From the NCBI GenBank assembly GCA_004124875.1, contig SCKJ01000010.1, positions 1 to 64,000 of the forward strand: a stretch of 64,000 bases of DNA. Direction: 5' to 3'. The DNA comes from Fidelibacterota bacterium. Lineage in GTDB: Bacteria; Fidelibacterota; Marinisomatia; SCGC-AAA003-L08; TS1B11. The position numbers were made by a program, and so were the translations under genes. Shown one piece after another: positions 1 to 7,109 of the stretch. Numbering within the stretch: the first letter of the stretch is position 1; every line of letters starts with the position of its first letter. Under the pieces are notes generated by a model, which made no database searches, was not told where the DNA came from, and saw only the letters and a list, made by a program, of their open reading frames with translations.

Positions 1-1
1 C

Positions 2-109
2 AACCGGGAGCGTCCGCACAGCTCGCTGAAGAATCTTGCTCCAGAAGACTTTAAACAAGCTTGGGAGAATGAAAACAACAACCCTAAACTCTCATTAGAA
101 CTGGTATAA
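2..109 (+). pseudogene. 3' end of an IS3-family transposase (OrfB), cut by the window edge
   Basis: Reading from base 2, the frame gives 35 residues beginning NRERPHSSLKNLAPEDF and ending at TAA (107-109). The RPHSSL..L.PEDF segment is the typical C-terminal end of the IS3-family DDE integrase core. The rest of the element lies left of the window, so it cannot be said whether it is intact. The right end of the IS should lie just after the stop, around 110-130; no left end is available for comparison of terminal repeats. What follows is part of another gene, so the element probably inserted into or beside it. Confidence 0.75.
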
Positions 110-110
110 A

Positions 111-323
111 GAATGGGGGAAGGTCACGGGGATTAGGAATAAATTCGATAATATTGAATCTTATGAATCTAAAATAACGCCGATAGAGAGTGATGTGAGT
201 AAAGAAGACGTCCCCTCAATTTTAAAAAATGTAACTAAAAAGATTGGTAGAGTTATGGAACCTGTGAGCGTGGAGGCATTGACGAGGATATTGGTAAAGA
301 TATTTACCGAGGAATCGGGATAG
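111..323 (+). pseudogene. C-terminal fragment of an unknown gene next to the IS end
   Basis: An open frame without a start codon runs out of the IS end and stops at TAG (321-323). The last 60 or so residues look like real coding sequence (for example NIESYESKITPIESDVSKED, then VSVEALTRILVKIF), with normal amino acid composition and no low complexity. I do not recognise the family. Reading through the IS end suggests the IS3 element removed or displaced the 5' part. It could alternatively be random open sequence, since it is only about 65 codons. Confidence 0.3.
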
Positions 324-607
324 GTTGCTTAGTCTACAGTCAAATGCCATTTTTCTGCCACTCCTAATCATAATATTGTGTTAGAAATACACTTGGATGA
401 TACAATAATGCCTATGAATTCCATTTTATTAATGATCATTATAAACAATTTCAATTCGGGTATCGGATATTCCGTCGAGATCAATCCCCGTTACCTGATG
501 ACTCTAAGGTATATCTTCGGAGTTGTCCTCTTGTATTTCTTATATGCATTAGGAGTTTTACAATAAATTATAGTAACGCATATCATGTAATTGTTAATTG
601 GTACCCA

Positions 608-1228
608 GTGTCCTTTACTTATGCAGTGTATGGGTTAGAATTTTCCTTAAGTATCATTAAGAATCAAATGCTGCAGGGAAGGGGGAAAATTTATTGGACG
701 CCCTTTTTGATAACAGCCGGGGAGTTTAGCTTAGATGTAGGGGATAGCGCAGATTCTGCTCACTTTGAAATGTTTACTAGATTAGGTGAACCACTAAGTA
801 GACCTTTCGATAACCACCCGAGCAAGTATACCGGTCTCCTACCGAGCACTTCCGCTCTTTTGGAAGGCATAAAGCACAACTTTTCAGACCTATACTTAGG
901 TGTTGGCTGCCTATCGGCGATTGAAGAAATGGCATACGACATTGTTCATATGATGGATAATTATTTCAGGCCGATGAAAGATGAAAATGGCATGCCACTT
1001 TATACGGACTATCATCTCGAGTATATTGATCTACATCTGAAAATTGAGCCAATGCACGACCGTATGATGTGGGACTTTATTGACAAGATAGCAAGTAATG
1101 AAGGACAGCGCTCAAGAATAAATGATGGACGGCAGGAGATTAAGAGACTCATGATAGAGTTTTGGGATTCATTGGCGAATATCACAAATGATCCCAGTAT
1201 TATTCCGACATGGTCCAACAACTCGTAG
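608..1228 (+). CDS. Possible heme-oxygenase-like / iron-containing redox protein, 5' end uncertain
   Basis: A 206-residue frame from a GTG codon. The same frame stays open back to about 401 (stop at 398-400), so the gene may be longer or its 5' part decayed. The C-terminal half reads as helices with spaced His and Glu residues (YHLEYIDLHLKIEPMHDRMM), similar to the C-terminal helix of PqqC/TENA-like heme-oxygenase-fold diiron proteins; this match is by eye only. The ORF overlaps the livH start by 19 bases on the same strand, which suggests translational coupling and a real gene. Short repetitive frames upstream (378-566) are not convincing. It may be a pseudogene left after the nearby IS insertion. 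Confidence 0.4.
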   Translation: MSFTYAVYGLEFSLSIIKNQMLQGRGKIYWTPFLITAGEFSLDVGDSADSAHFEMFTRLGEPLSRPFDNHPSKYTGLLPSTSALLEGIKHNFSDLYLGVGCLSAIEEMAYDIVHMMDNYFRPMKDENGMPLYTDYHLEYIDLHLKIEPMHDRMMWDFIDKIASNEGQRSRINDGRQEIKRLMIEFWDSLANITNDPSIIPTWSNNS

Positions 1229-2088
1229 CTAACGGCATCATCGCCGGCTCTATCTACGCCCTGATCGCCCTCGGCTTTGCCCTCATCTATCGAACGGTCA
1301 AGTTTTTTCATTTCGCTCATGGTGTGGTCTATACGGTGGGGGCCTACCTGGCCTACACATTTACAATCACCGTTGGTATTGATCCGCTCGTCTCTTTTTT
1401 TTTAGCCGTTATTCTGGCGGGGGTCATGGGGTTGGGTATCGACCGGCTGGTTTACTATCCCCTTAGAAGGCAGAAAGCCTCCGACCTGATTTTTCTCCTG
1501 GCCTCTTTCGGCATTTTCATCTTCATCCAGAACCTGATCCAACTCCTCTACGGCGCTCAGATCCTCACCCTGCGCCGGGGACCCATAGTAGAGGGGCACC
1601 ACGTGCTGGGTACGATCATCACGAATACGCAGATCCTTATCCTGGTTACCTCGATCCTGTTGTCCGTGGCCTTGTGGCTGTATGTGAAGCATTCGAAACT
1701 CGGCAAGAGCATCCGGGCGGTATCGGACGATCCCGTGGCTGCCAGTATTGTGGGCATTAATCCTGAGCGCGTGATCGGCCTCTCCTTTTTCATCGGTTCC
1801 ATGCTGGCCGGTGCGGCAGGCATCCTCATTTCCCTGGAGACCAATCTCGAGCCCACCATGGGTTTCACGGCCATCCTGAAAGGGATCATCGCGGCCATTA
1901 TTGGGGGCATCGGGAGTATCCCGGGAGCTGTTTTCGGGGGCTACTTCCTGGGTATGGCAGAGAACCTGGGGATATGGAAGATTCAGGCGGGTTGGAAGGA
2001 TGCCATTGCGTTCGGCATCCTCATCCTGTTTCTACTCGTAAGACCCGGCGGCATTATGGGGATCCCCACCGAGCGGGAGCGCCTATAG
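1210..2088 (+). CDS. livH: Branched-chain amino acid ABC transporter permease LivH
   Basis: A 292-residue inner-membrane permease with about eight hydrophobic segments. It begins VQQLVANGIIAGSIYALIAL, the usual LivH opening, and ends in the family's RPGGIMG tail. The segment GGIGSIPGAVFGGYFLG near residues 235-250 is the conserved permease loop that contacts the ATPases. In this family LivH pairs with LivM to form the channel for Leu/Ile/Val or related substrates (amides, urea). It leads a four-gene operon livH-M-G-F; only two bases separate its stop from the livM ATG. No periplasmic binding protein gene is present here, so the substrate cannot be inferred from this window. Confidence 0.93.
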   Translation: MVQQLVANGIIAGSIYALIALGFALIYRTVKFFHFAHGVVYTVGAYLAYTFTITVGIDPLVSFFLAVILAGVMGLGIDRLVYYPLRRQKASDLIFLLASFGIFIFIQNLIQLLYGAQILTLRRGPIVEGHHVLGTIITNTQILILVTSILLSVALWLYVKHSKLGKSIRAVSDDPVAASIVGINPERVIGLSFFIGSMLAGAAGILISLETNLEPTMGFTAILKGIIAAIIGGIGSIPGAVFGGYFLGMAENLGIWKIQAGWKDAIAFGILILFLLVRPGGIMGIPTERERL

Positions 2089-2090
2089 CG

Positions 2091-2960
2091 ATGGACTATG
2101 TCCTGCACATCATGGTCATCGCAAGCATCTACGTCATCCTGGCGATGAGCCTCAACCTCATTGTTGGCTTTACCGGCTTGCCGGCGTTGGGCCATGCAGC
2201 CTTCTATGGTATTGGTGCCTACACATCGGCGCTGCTGGCCCTCAACTTTGGGGCATCGCCATGGATAGGTCTGATTGCCGGGGCGATCACAGCCGGGCTG
2301 CTGGGGTTCGTCATTTCGTTCCCCGCACTGCGATTAAAAGGCGACTACCTCGCATTGGCCACCCTTGGCGCTGGCGTTATTGTCTATTCTATCGCGAAGA
2401 ACTGGGTTGCTGTAACCAGAGGTCCCATGGGTCTGCCGGGGATTCCCGGCTTCACCTTTTTAGGTTATCCTCTTGACGGCGTCTGGGCATACCTGATACT
2501 GGTTCTCGCTTTTGTCGGCTTAACAACATTTGTCATTGGCAGGATTGTGAACTCCCCTTTCGGGCGCATCCTGAAGGCCATCAGGGAAGATGAAATCGGT
2601 ACTCAGGCCATGGGCAGGGATGTCAACTATTACAAGGTAATGGTTTTCATGATCGGGGCCGCCTTTGCCGGCGTGGCCGGTAGCCTCTATGCCCACTACA
2701 TCACCTTTATCGATCCCTCCAGCTTCACATTGATGGAGTCCATCACCATCCTGCTGATGGTCGTTTTTGGGGGCCTGGGCAGCCTGCGCGGGTCGATGGT
2801 TGGGGCAGTCATTCTGGTCGTGCTGCCGGAGTTGCTGCGGTTCCTTGGGATGCCCTCCTCAATTGCGGCTCCACTGCGGCAAATGATTTACGGTCTACTG
2901 CTCGTCCTGCTCATGATTAAGAGGCCTCAGGGGTTGATGGGCCACTACCGGTTCAAGTAG
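2091..2960 (+). CDS. livM: Branched-chain amino acid ABC transporter permease LivM
   Basis: The start is ATG 2091, two bases after the livH stop; a longer in-frame reading overlapping livH is unlikely. The 289-residue protein begins MDYVLHIMVIASIYVILAMS and has the LivM signatures SLNLIVGFTGLPALGHAAFYGIGAY and LRLKGDYLALATLG in its first 110 residues, then the EAA-like loop REDEIGTQAMGRDVNYYK (about 200-217). It forms the second half of the membrane channel with LivH. It is followed by livG after four bases. Confidence 0.93.
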   Translation: MDYVLHIMVIASIYVILAMSLNLIVGFTGLPALGHAAFYGIGAYTSALLALNFGASPWIGLIAGAITAGLLGFVISFPALRLKGDYLALATLGAGVIVYSIAKNWVAVTRGPMGLPGIPGFTFLGYPLDGVWAYLILVLAFVGLTTFVIGRIVNSPFGRILKAIREDEIGTQAMGRDVNYYKVMVFMIGAAFAGVAGSLYAHYITFIDPSSFTLMESITILLMVVFGGLGSLRGSMVGAVILVVLPELLRFLGMPSSIAAPLRQMIYGLLLVLLMIKRPQGLMGHYRFK

Positions 2961-2964
2961 CGGC

Positions 2965-3741
2965 GTGAGCACTATCCTCCAAATCAGCAATCTCAGTAAG
3001 TCCTTTGATGGCATCCAGGCCTTGAATCGCGTGTCATTAGATTTACCCCGTGGCAAAATATCGGCAGTCATCGGACCCAACGGTGCCGGCAAAACGACCC
3101 TTTTCAATGTCCTGACAGGATTTCTTACACCCGATGAAGGGGAGGTATCTTTGGGGGGCAAAATCATCGAGGATATGCGGCCCCACAAGCTGGCCCTCCT
3201 GGGCATTGGCAGAACCTTTCAGAATGTTCGGCTATTCGCGCAGATGACCGTCCTCGACAACTTGCTATTGGCAATGAAAAATCCCAAGGGCGTCAGCCTT
3301 TGGGCGGCCTTGGCAAGGCCACAAATTATGCAGGCCGAGGAGCATGCCAATCGGGCGCGCGGCTTGGAACTGCTGGAACTCTTCAGGCTTGCAGACAAGG
3401 CTGGTGAACTGGCTGAGAATCTCTCCTCTGGCCAGAGCAAGCTGGTTGAATTTGCGCGCCTGCTGGCCCTCAACACGGATATTCTCTTGCTGGATGAGCC
3501 GATGGCGGGTCTGTATCCAGAGATGATAGAAACGCTCAAGAAAACCATGCAGGCATTGATCACGCAAGGTAAAACCATCCTCTTCGTCGAACACAATATC
3601 AACGTCGTCATGGATATTTCAGATCACATTGTGGTGCTTAATCACGGCCAAAAGATTGCCGAGGGACCGCCGCAGGAAATCAGAAAAGATGAAAAGGTGA
3701 TTGAGGCTTATTTAGGTAAGCGGCAAGATGCCTCTGCTTGA
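2965..3741 (+). CDS. livG: Branched-chain amino acid ABC transporter ATPase LivG
   Basis: A 258-residue ABC ATPase starting at GTG 2965. It has Walker A GPNGAGKT at 37-44, a degenerate signature (ENLSSGQSK), Walker B DILLLDEPMAGLYP and the switch histidine in FVEHNI. The long insertion between Walker A and the signature, with IGRTFQNVRLF, is typical of LivG rather than LivF. Being GTG-started and tightly spaced suggests translational coupling with livM. Its 3' end overlaps the livF start by 14 bases. Confidence 0.93.
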   Translation: MSTILQISNLSKSFDGIQALNRVSLDLPRGKISAVIGPNGAGKTTLFNVLTGFLTPDEGEVSLGGKIIEDMRPHKLALLGIGRTFQNVRLFAQMTVLDNLLLAMKNPKGVSLWAALARPQIMQAEEHANRARGLELLELFRLADKAGELAENLSSGQSKLVEFARLLALNTDILLLDEPMAGLYPEMIETLKKTMQALITQGKTILFVEHNINVVMDISDHIVVLNHGQKIAEGPPQEIRKDEKVIEAYLGKRQDASA

Positions 3742-4453
3742 AGTAGACAATCTATCGGTCCGGTATGGCAGCATCAAAGCCATCACCGATGTCTCCTTCC
3801 ATGTAGAGCAGGGGGAAATCGTGGCTATCGTCGGACCTAACGGCGTCGGGAAGTCTACGGCCCTAAACGCTCTCAGTGGCATTATCGAATCCAATGGCGG
3901 CCTGATCACCTCTGGGGAAGTACGTTTTGAGGGCCATAACATCACCGGTTTCAAGACCCACGAACTGGTGCAGCAAGGAATATCTCTGGTGCCGGAGGGC
4001 CGGCGTATTTTCCCGCGGATGACCGTAATTGAAAATCTTGAGATGGGCGCTTTCACGATTAAAGACAAATCGATTGTAAATAATGAAATTCAGCGCATGC
4101 TCGATCTATTTCCCCTGCTTAAAGACCGGACCTTACAGCAGGCCGGAACCCTGTCTACCGGGGAACAGCAGATGTTGGCGCTCGGCCGATCATTAATTAT
4201 CCAGCCCAAGTTGCTCCTTGCCGACGAGCCGTCACTCGGTCTCTCACCTAATTTTGTCGATATGATATTTGAGAAATTGGTCGAAATTAACTCTGAAGGC
4301 ACTAGCATCCTTCTTGTGGAGCAAAATGCAAGAATGGCTTTGGAGGCATGCCATCGGGGTTATGTGTTTGAGATGGGAAAAATCTCTTTCGATGGGAAGA
4401 AAGATAGTTTGGTAAATGATGAGCGAGTTCAAAAGTCGTATTTGGGGAAATAA
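3728..4453 (+). CDS. livF: Branched-chain amino acid ABC transporter ATPase LivF
   Basis: A 241-residue ABC ATPase: Walker A GPNGVGKS at about 36-43, the LivF-type sequence SLVPEGRRIFPRMTVIENLEMGAF, signature LSTGEQQMLALGRSL, Walker B LLLADEPSLGLSP, and H-loop LVEQNARMAL. It overlaps livG by 14 bases. With LivG it forms the heterodimeric motor of the importer. No terminator was seen after its stop; a small unknown gene follows 24 bases downstream and may be cotranscribed. Confidence 0.93.
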   Translation: MPLLEVDNLSVRYGSIKAITDVSFHVEQGEIVAIVGPNGVGKSTALNALSGIIESNGGLITSGEVRFEGHNITGFKTHELVQQGISLVPEGRRIFPRMTVIENLEMGAFTIKDKSIVNNEIQRMLDLFPLLKDRTLQQAGTLSTGEQQMLALGRSLIIQPKLLLADEPSLGLSPNFVDMIFEKLVEINSEGTSILLVEQNARMALEACHRGYVFEMGKISFDGKKDSLVNDERVQKSYLGK

Positions 4454-4477
4454 CAATCTGTTCTAATAATGGGGTGA

Positions 4478-4909
4478 ATGATGCTTTTCGATGCTAACAA
4501 ACAAAAAGATGTAACTGGAACTGGTATCCCAAAGCGTGCAAGCAGTGAGTGGAAACGATACACTTCTGGAATAAGCGATATTGAGAGCCAAGGAATCGTT
4601 GATTGGATTAACGACAAATTTGAGGAGATTGCGGCAAGACGGGTGCCTGTACAGCCTGCAGGATGGCTCGGTAGCGGATTTGATTGGAGCATAAGTCCGC
4701 TTATGCCTATTTATAGAGAGTGTGCCGCCAAAATGATTAAATCGGATGACGATGAGATCAAAGCAAAGGCTGGACAAATATTTGGCTTGTTCGTGTCAAA
4801 AACACTAACTGATCGCAAGGATATAAAGTGGTATTTTGTCAAGGGGGAGGAATATATGGCGCATGGCGTCCCAATCAGAAGTCGGATCTACTTTTTGCCT
4901 GTAGAATAA
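4478..4909 (+). CDS. Small protein of unknown function
   Basis: 143 residues, not recognised. It has a plausible ribosome binding site (GGGGTG just upstream) and two adjacent ATG codons (4478 and 4481), either of which may be the start. The product is soluble and mixed alpha/beta, with no signal peptide or membrane segment; the end is hydrophobic/beta-like (PIRSRIYFLPVE). It lies 24 bases after livF on the same strand, so it is probably cotranscribed with the transporter, but gene order gives no functional hint. Confidence 0.6.
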   Translation: MMLFDANKQKDVTGTGIPKRASSEWKRYTSGISDIESQGIVDWINDKFEEIAARRVPVQPAGWLGSGFDWSISPLMPIYRECAAKMIKSDDDEIKAKAGQIFGLFVSKTLTDRKDIKWYFVKGEEYMAHGVPIRSRIYFLPVE

Positions 4910-5214
4910 TTTGACTTCCAATTATTTTCCATTGCACATTTTCTGTCTCACAACACCTTTTTGTCACAATACAGCCACAGCCCAACCTAAACCCAAGATT
5001 ATCAGTGGTGGAGGTTGGGTTGTATACCCGAGGGGATCCATTCCCGACCAATTAACTAAATCTCCTCCAAAACTCAGGACATTACACATCGAACTGAGGA
5101 GATTACCGACCATTTTGGGCTAAAACTCAGGAGATATCATATCTTATCTCCTGAATCAATTTGATTTAATCGACAGCATAACTTGGTAGATATTCTCGGC
5201 GAGTCTTTGTTTTT
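4910..5214. other. Intergenic region between converging transcription units
   Basis: About 300 bases with no supported gene. It separates the plus-strand livHMGF unit from the minus-strand eCIS run, so it should hold termination signals for both. The only structure seen is the hairpin at 5128-5153 (listed separately), plus several scattered copies of a short ACTCAGGA / CTCCTGA word around 5072-5153. A 70-codon plus-strand frame at 4911-5123 has no coding character. Confidence 0.6.
5128..5153. terminator. Hairpin, possible bidirectional terminator
   Basis: A perfect 9-base inverted repeat, CAGGAGATA (5128-5136) and TATCTCCTG (5145-5153), with an 8-base loop, sits between two converging units. 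There is no clean T-run on either side, so it may act as a weak or factor-assisted terminator, or stabilise mRNA ends. Confidence 0.35.
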
Positions 5215-6348
5215 TTACCCGGCGTTCAGATTGTCAAAATATTCCCGCATCGCTTTGCTGCCTGCCTTAATCAAGGCATCAATTCTAGAGCTCGTCATGC
5301 CAAACTCAGTTGTGCCATAACCTTTGGCCGGCAAGTGGCAAACGTGTTTTTCATAAGCTCTAATTGCCAATTTATCATGGGCGCCCGTCATGGTATCAAT
5401 CAGTCGTTCGATACGCCTGACCGTTCTGAGGTTCTGAATAGTATCCATCAGATTCTTATCTGAATTGTCCGAACCAGATGAGGGGGCGTCCCCTGATTCT
5501 GGTACCTCCAAATTTTCATCAATCAGTAGCCCCAGACTGCCAGCGCCCTCAGGTTCGGTATCTCCCCCCATTAACTTCTGCACATCCGCATCACTCGATA
5601 TTATCAGGTCAATAGAAAAATTAGATAAAACGCCCCCATCGACAATTCTGTGATCGCTCATGCTCCTGCCGAGATAGGTTCCCCATTCATCATCCCACCG
5701 GACCTCCTGCCACAAAAAAGGGATACTCATGGACATCCTCACTGCCCAAGCAACAGGGCAGTCAGGGGCTGTACGGTGGTTGAGCACTAGCATTTCTTTG
5801 CCGGTCGTATCTGAAGCCACAAGAGTTAGATCGCTGCCTGTGGCCTCAAAAAACTGACTTAGGGTCGCTTTTCCCCAACGATCATTTTTTACATTCAGCT
5901 TTTCAATTATCCAATCCAAAAAAGCATCACCTTTGTAAAGTCCGCCACGCTCAATAAATGAAAAGATGGTTCGGTACGCCTTGATGCGCATCAATCGCTT
6001 GAACAGGCGGAGATCAAACCAGCGTTTGGTCTTTTTGGGCACCCACGATAGTTTGACTCGTTTGAAAATCTCGAAAGTGACGCTTGCCTCGATGACGCCG
6101 CGGTCAAACTCCTCCGGCGTATCCATGAAAGATGAAAAAATCGGATCACCATTGGGAAGTTTTTCCGTTGCAGCAGCGCTGAGCTCATCAGCGGAGTAAC
6201 CGGCAGCCAATAGCGTGGCAGTTATGGCTCCTGCGGATGTACCGATATATCGCCTGGCCGAATGTCCTTGCCTGGCGAACTCCTCCATGGCACCAACGAA
6301 TACTATTCCCTTTGCGCCTCCACCTTCAAAAACAAGATCATATTCCAT
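5215..6348 (-). CDS. Patatin-like phospholipase
   Basis: 377 residues with the complete patatin set: oxyanion loop GGGAKG (9-14), nucleophile elbow GTSAG (36-40, Ser38), and the catalytic Asp in DGG (237-239). Patatins are Ser/Asp-dyad lipid acyl hydrolases; bacterial ones include secreted toxins such as ExoU and housekeeping lipases. There is no signal peptide. It is the last gene of the minus-strand run that carries the eCIS, just after decayed copies of a cargo gene and a coiled-coil gene. It may be an eCIS-linked effector, but it lacks the leader seen on the DUF4157 cargo proteins, so this is only inference. Confidence 0.88.
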   Translation of the reverse strand: MEYDLVFEGGGAKGIVFVGAMEEFARQGHSARRYIGTSAGAITATLLAAGYSADELSAAATEKLPNGDPIFSSFMDTPEEFDRGVIEASVTFEIFKRVKLSWVPKKTKRWFDLRLFKRLMRIKAYRTIFSFIERGGLYKGDAFLDWIIEKLNVKNDRWGKATLSQFFEATGSDLTLVASDTTGKEMLVLNHRTAPDCPVAWAVRMSMSIPFLWQEVRWDDEWGTYLGRSMSDHRIVDGGVLSNFSIDLIISSDADVQKLMGGDTEPEGAGSLGLLIDENLEVPESGDAPSSGSDNSDKNLMDTIQNLRTVRRIERLIDTMTGAHDKLAIRAYEKHVCHLPAKGYGTTEFGMTSSRIDALIKAGSKAMREYFDNLNAG

Positions 6349-6381
6349 GATGTGTGCCTCTTTTGTTTTCTCGTCTATTGT

Positions 6382-6555
6382 TCAAGATGACTTCTCATCC
6401 AATGCTGCACCGGCAACCTCCGGTTGTGCTCCCGCTGCCTCAGCTTCGCCACTTTATAGAGCAACATCCTCCTGCCCCAATTGCTCTTCCGGTACCTGTA
6501 TGGCCCCGGCAATTCGCAACATGGGGCTGCGCATGTGGATTAGGCCATTTACTTC
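6382..6555 (-). pseudogene. Decayed copy of the small coiled-coil gene at 10210-10470
   Basis: On the minus strand this reads MRSPMLRIAGAIQVPEEQLG, then QEDVAL, a TAA, then GEAEAAGAQPEVAGAALDEK and a TGA at 6382-6384. The intact gene at 10210-10470 has MRSSLLRIAGAIQVLEELLG and ends in ALDEKPS, so the two are clear paralogues. The copy has an internal nonsense codon and has lost its N-terminal coiled-coil half, which runs straight into the cargo pseudogene. Confidence 0.75.
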
Positions 6556-7085
6556 GCGTCGGTAATGGTTTCCCGGCCTACCGCAAAGAACTTGTCATTA
6601 AAGAGCGGAGTGGTTTCGGCAGCACGGCTATCGGTATGGATACGTACGTCGCCAATTTCGCGACCGAAGCTGGGCTCGAATTAGGCACTCGTATTATCCG
6701 GCAACGGCAGCCCGCCGCCGCGCAGGGCGCTAATGCTGGAGGCTACCTCCGGACCAACTTCGAGTGTCCGCCTTGGTTGGGCCTTGAGGTCAACCATCTC
6801 TTCGTCCTCATCGCTATCAGGTAGAACCTCACGCTGCACCTGCGGCCCTATCAATTCCGCCTCGCACCCATCGCACATGCGCTTACCCGAGGCTCTGGCA
6901 TAGCCATGATCCGGTCGGCTTCCTGCACATACTTGTCACCCGTTTGGCTGACCGTGAATTTCGGCTGCACATGTGGCGTGCACAGTATCTGCCAATTCTC
7001 CGCCCGCTGAGCCCGGTTGGCGGAGCCAATAGGCTGGAAGGCGAGTTACCCACGGGCTGGGGTCCTGGCAAACTGGCGTGAGATT
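6556..7085 (-). pseudogene. Decayed DUF4157-type eCIS cargo gene
   Basis: Minus-strand pieces in different frames match the live cargo genes at 33256 and 37921. The leader appears as VQPKFTVSQTGDKYVQEADR, then MAMPEPRV. After a frameshift comes MCDGCEAE (compare MCSGCEEE). Then follow SSISALRGGGLPLPDNTSA, a stop, and FEPSFGREIGDVRIHTDSRA (compare FEPRFGRDFSNVRIHTGSRA). The copy ends just before the HExxH metallopeptidase motif. At least one frameshift, one nonsense codon and truncation make it a pseudogene. Together with the neighbouring coiled-coil remnant it marks an older duplication in this locus. Confidence 0.75.
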
Positions 7086-7109
7086 TTGGGGGCATGGATC
7101 AGCACGTCA

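Noticed and set aside
6354..6824. 156-codon plus-strand frame
   Set aside because: It runs across two minus-strand pseudogenes; composition is unnatural for a protein.
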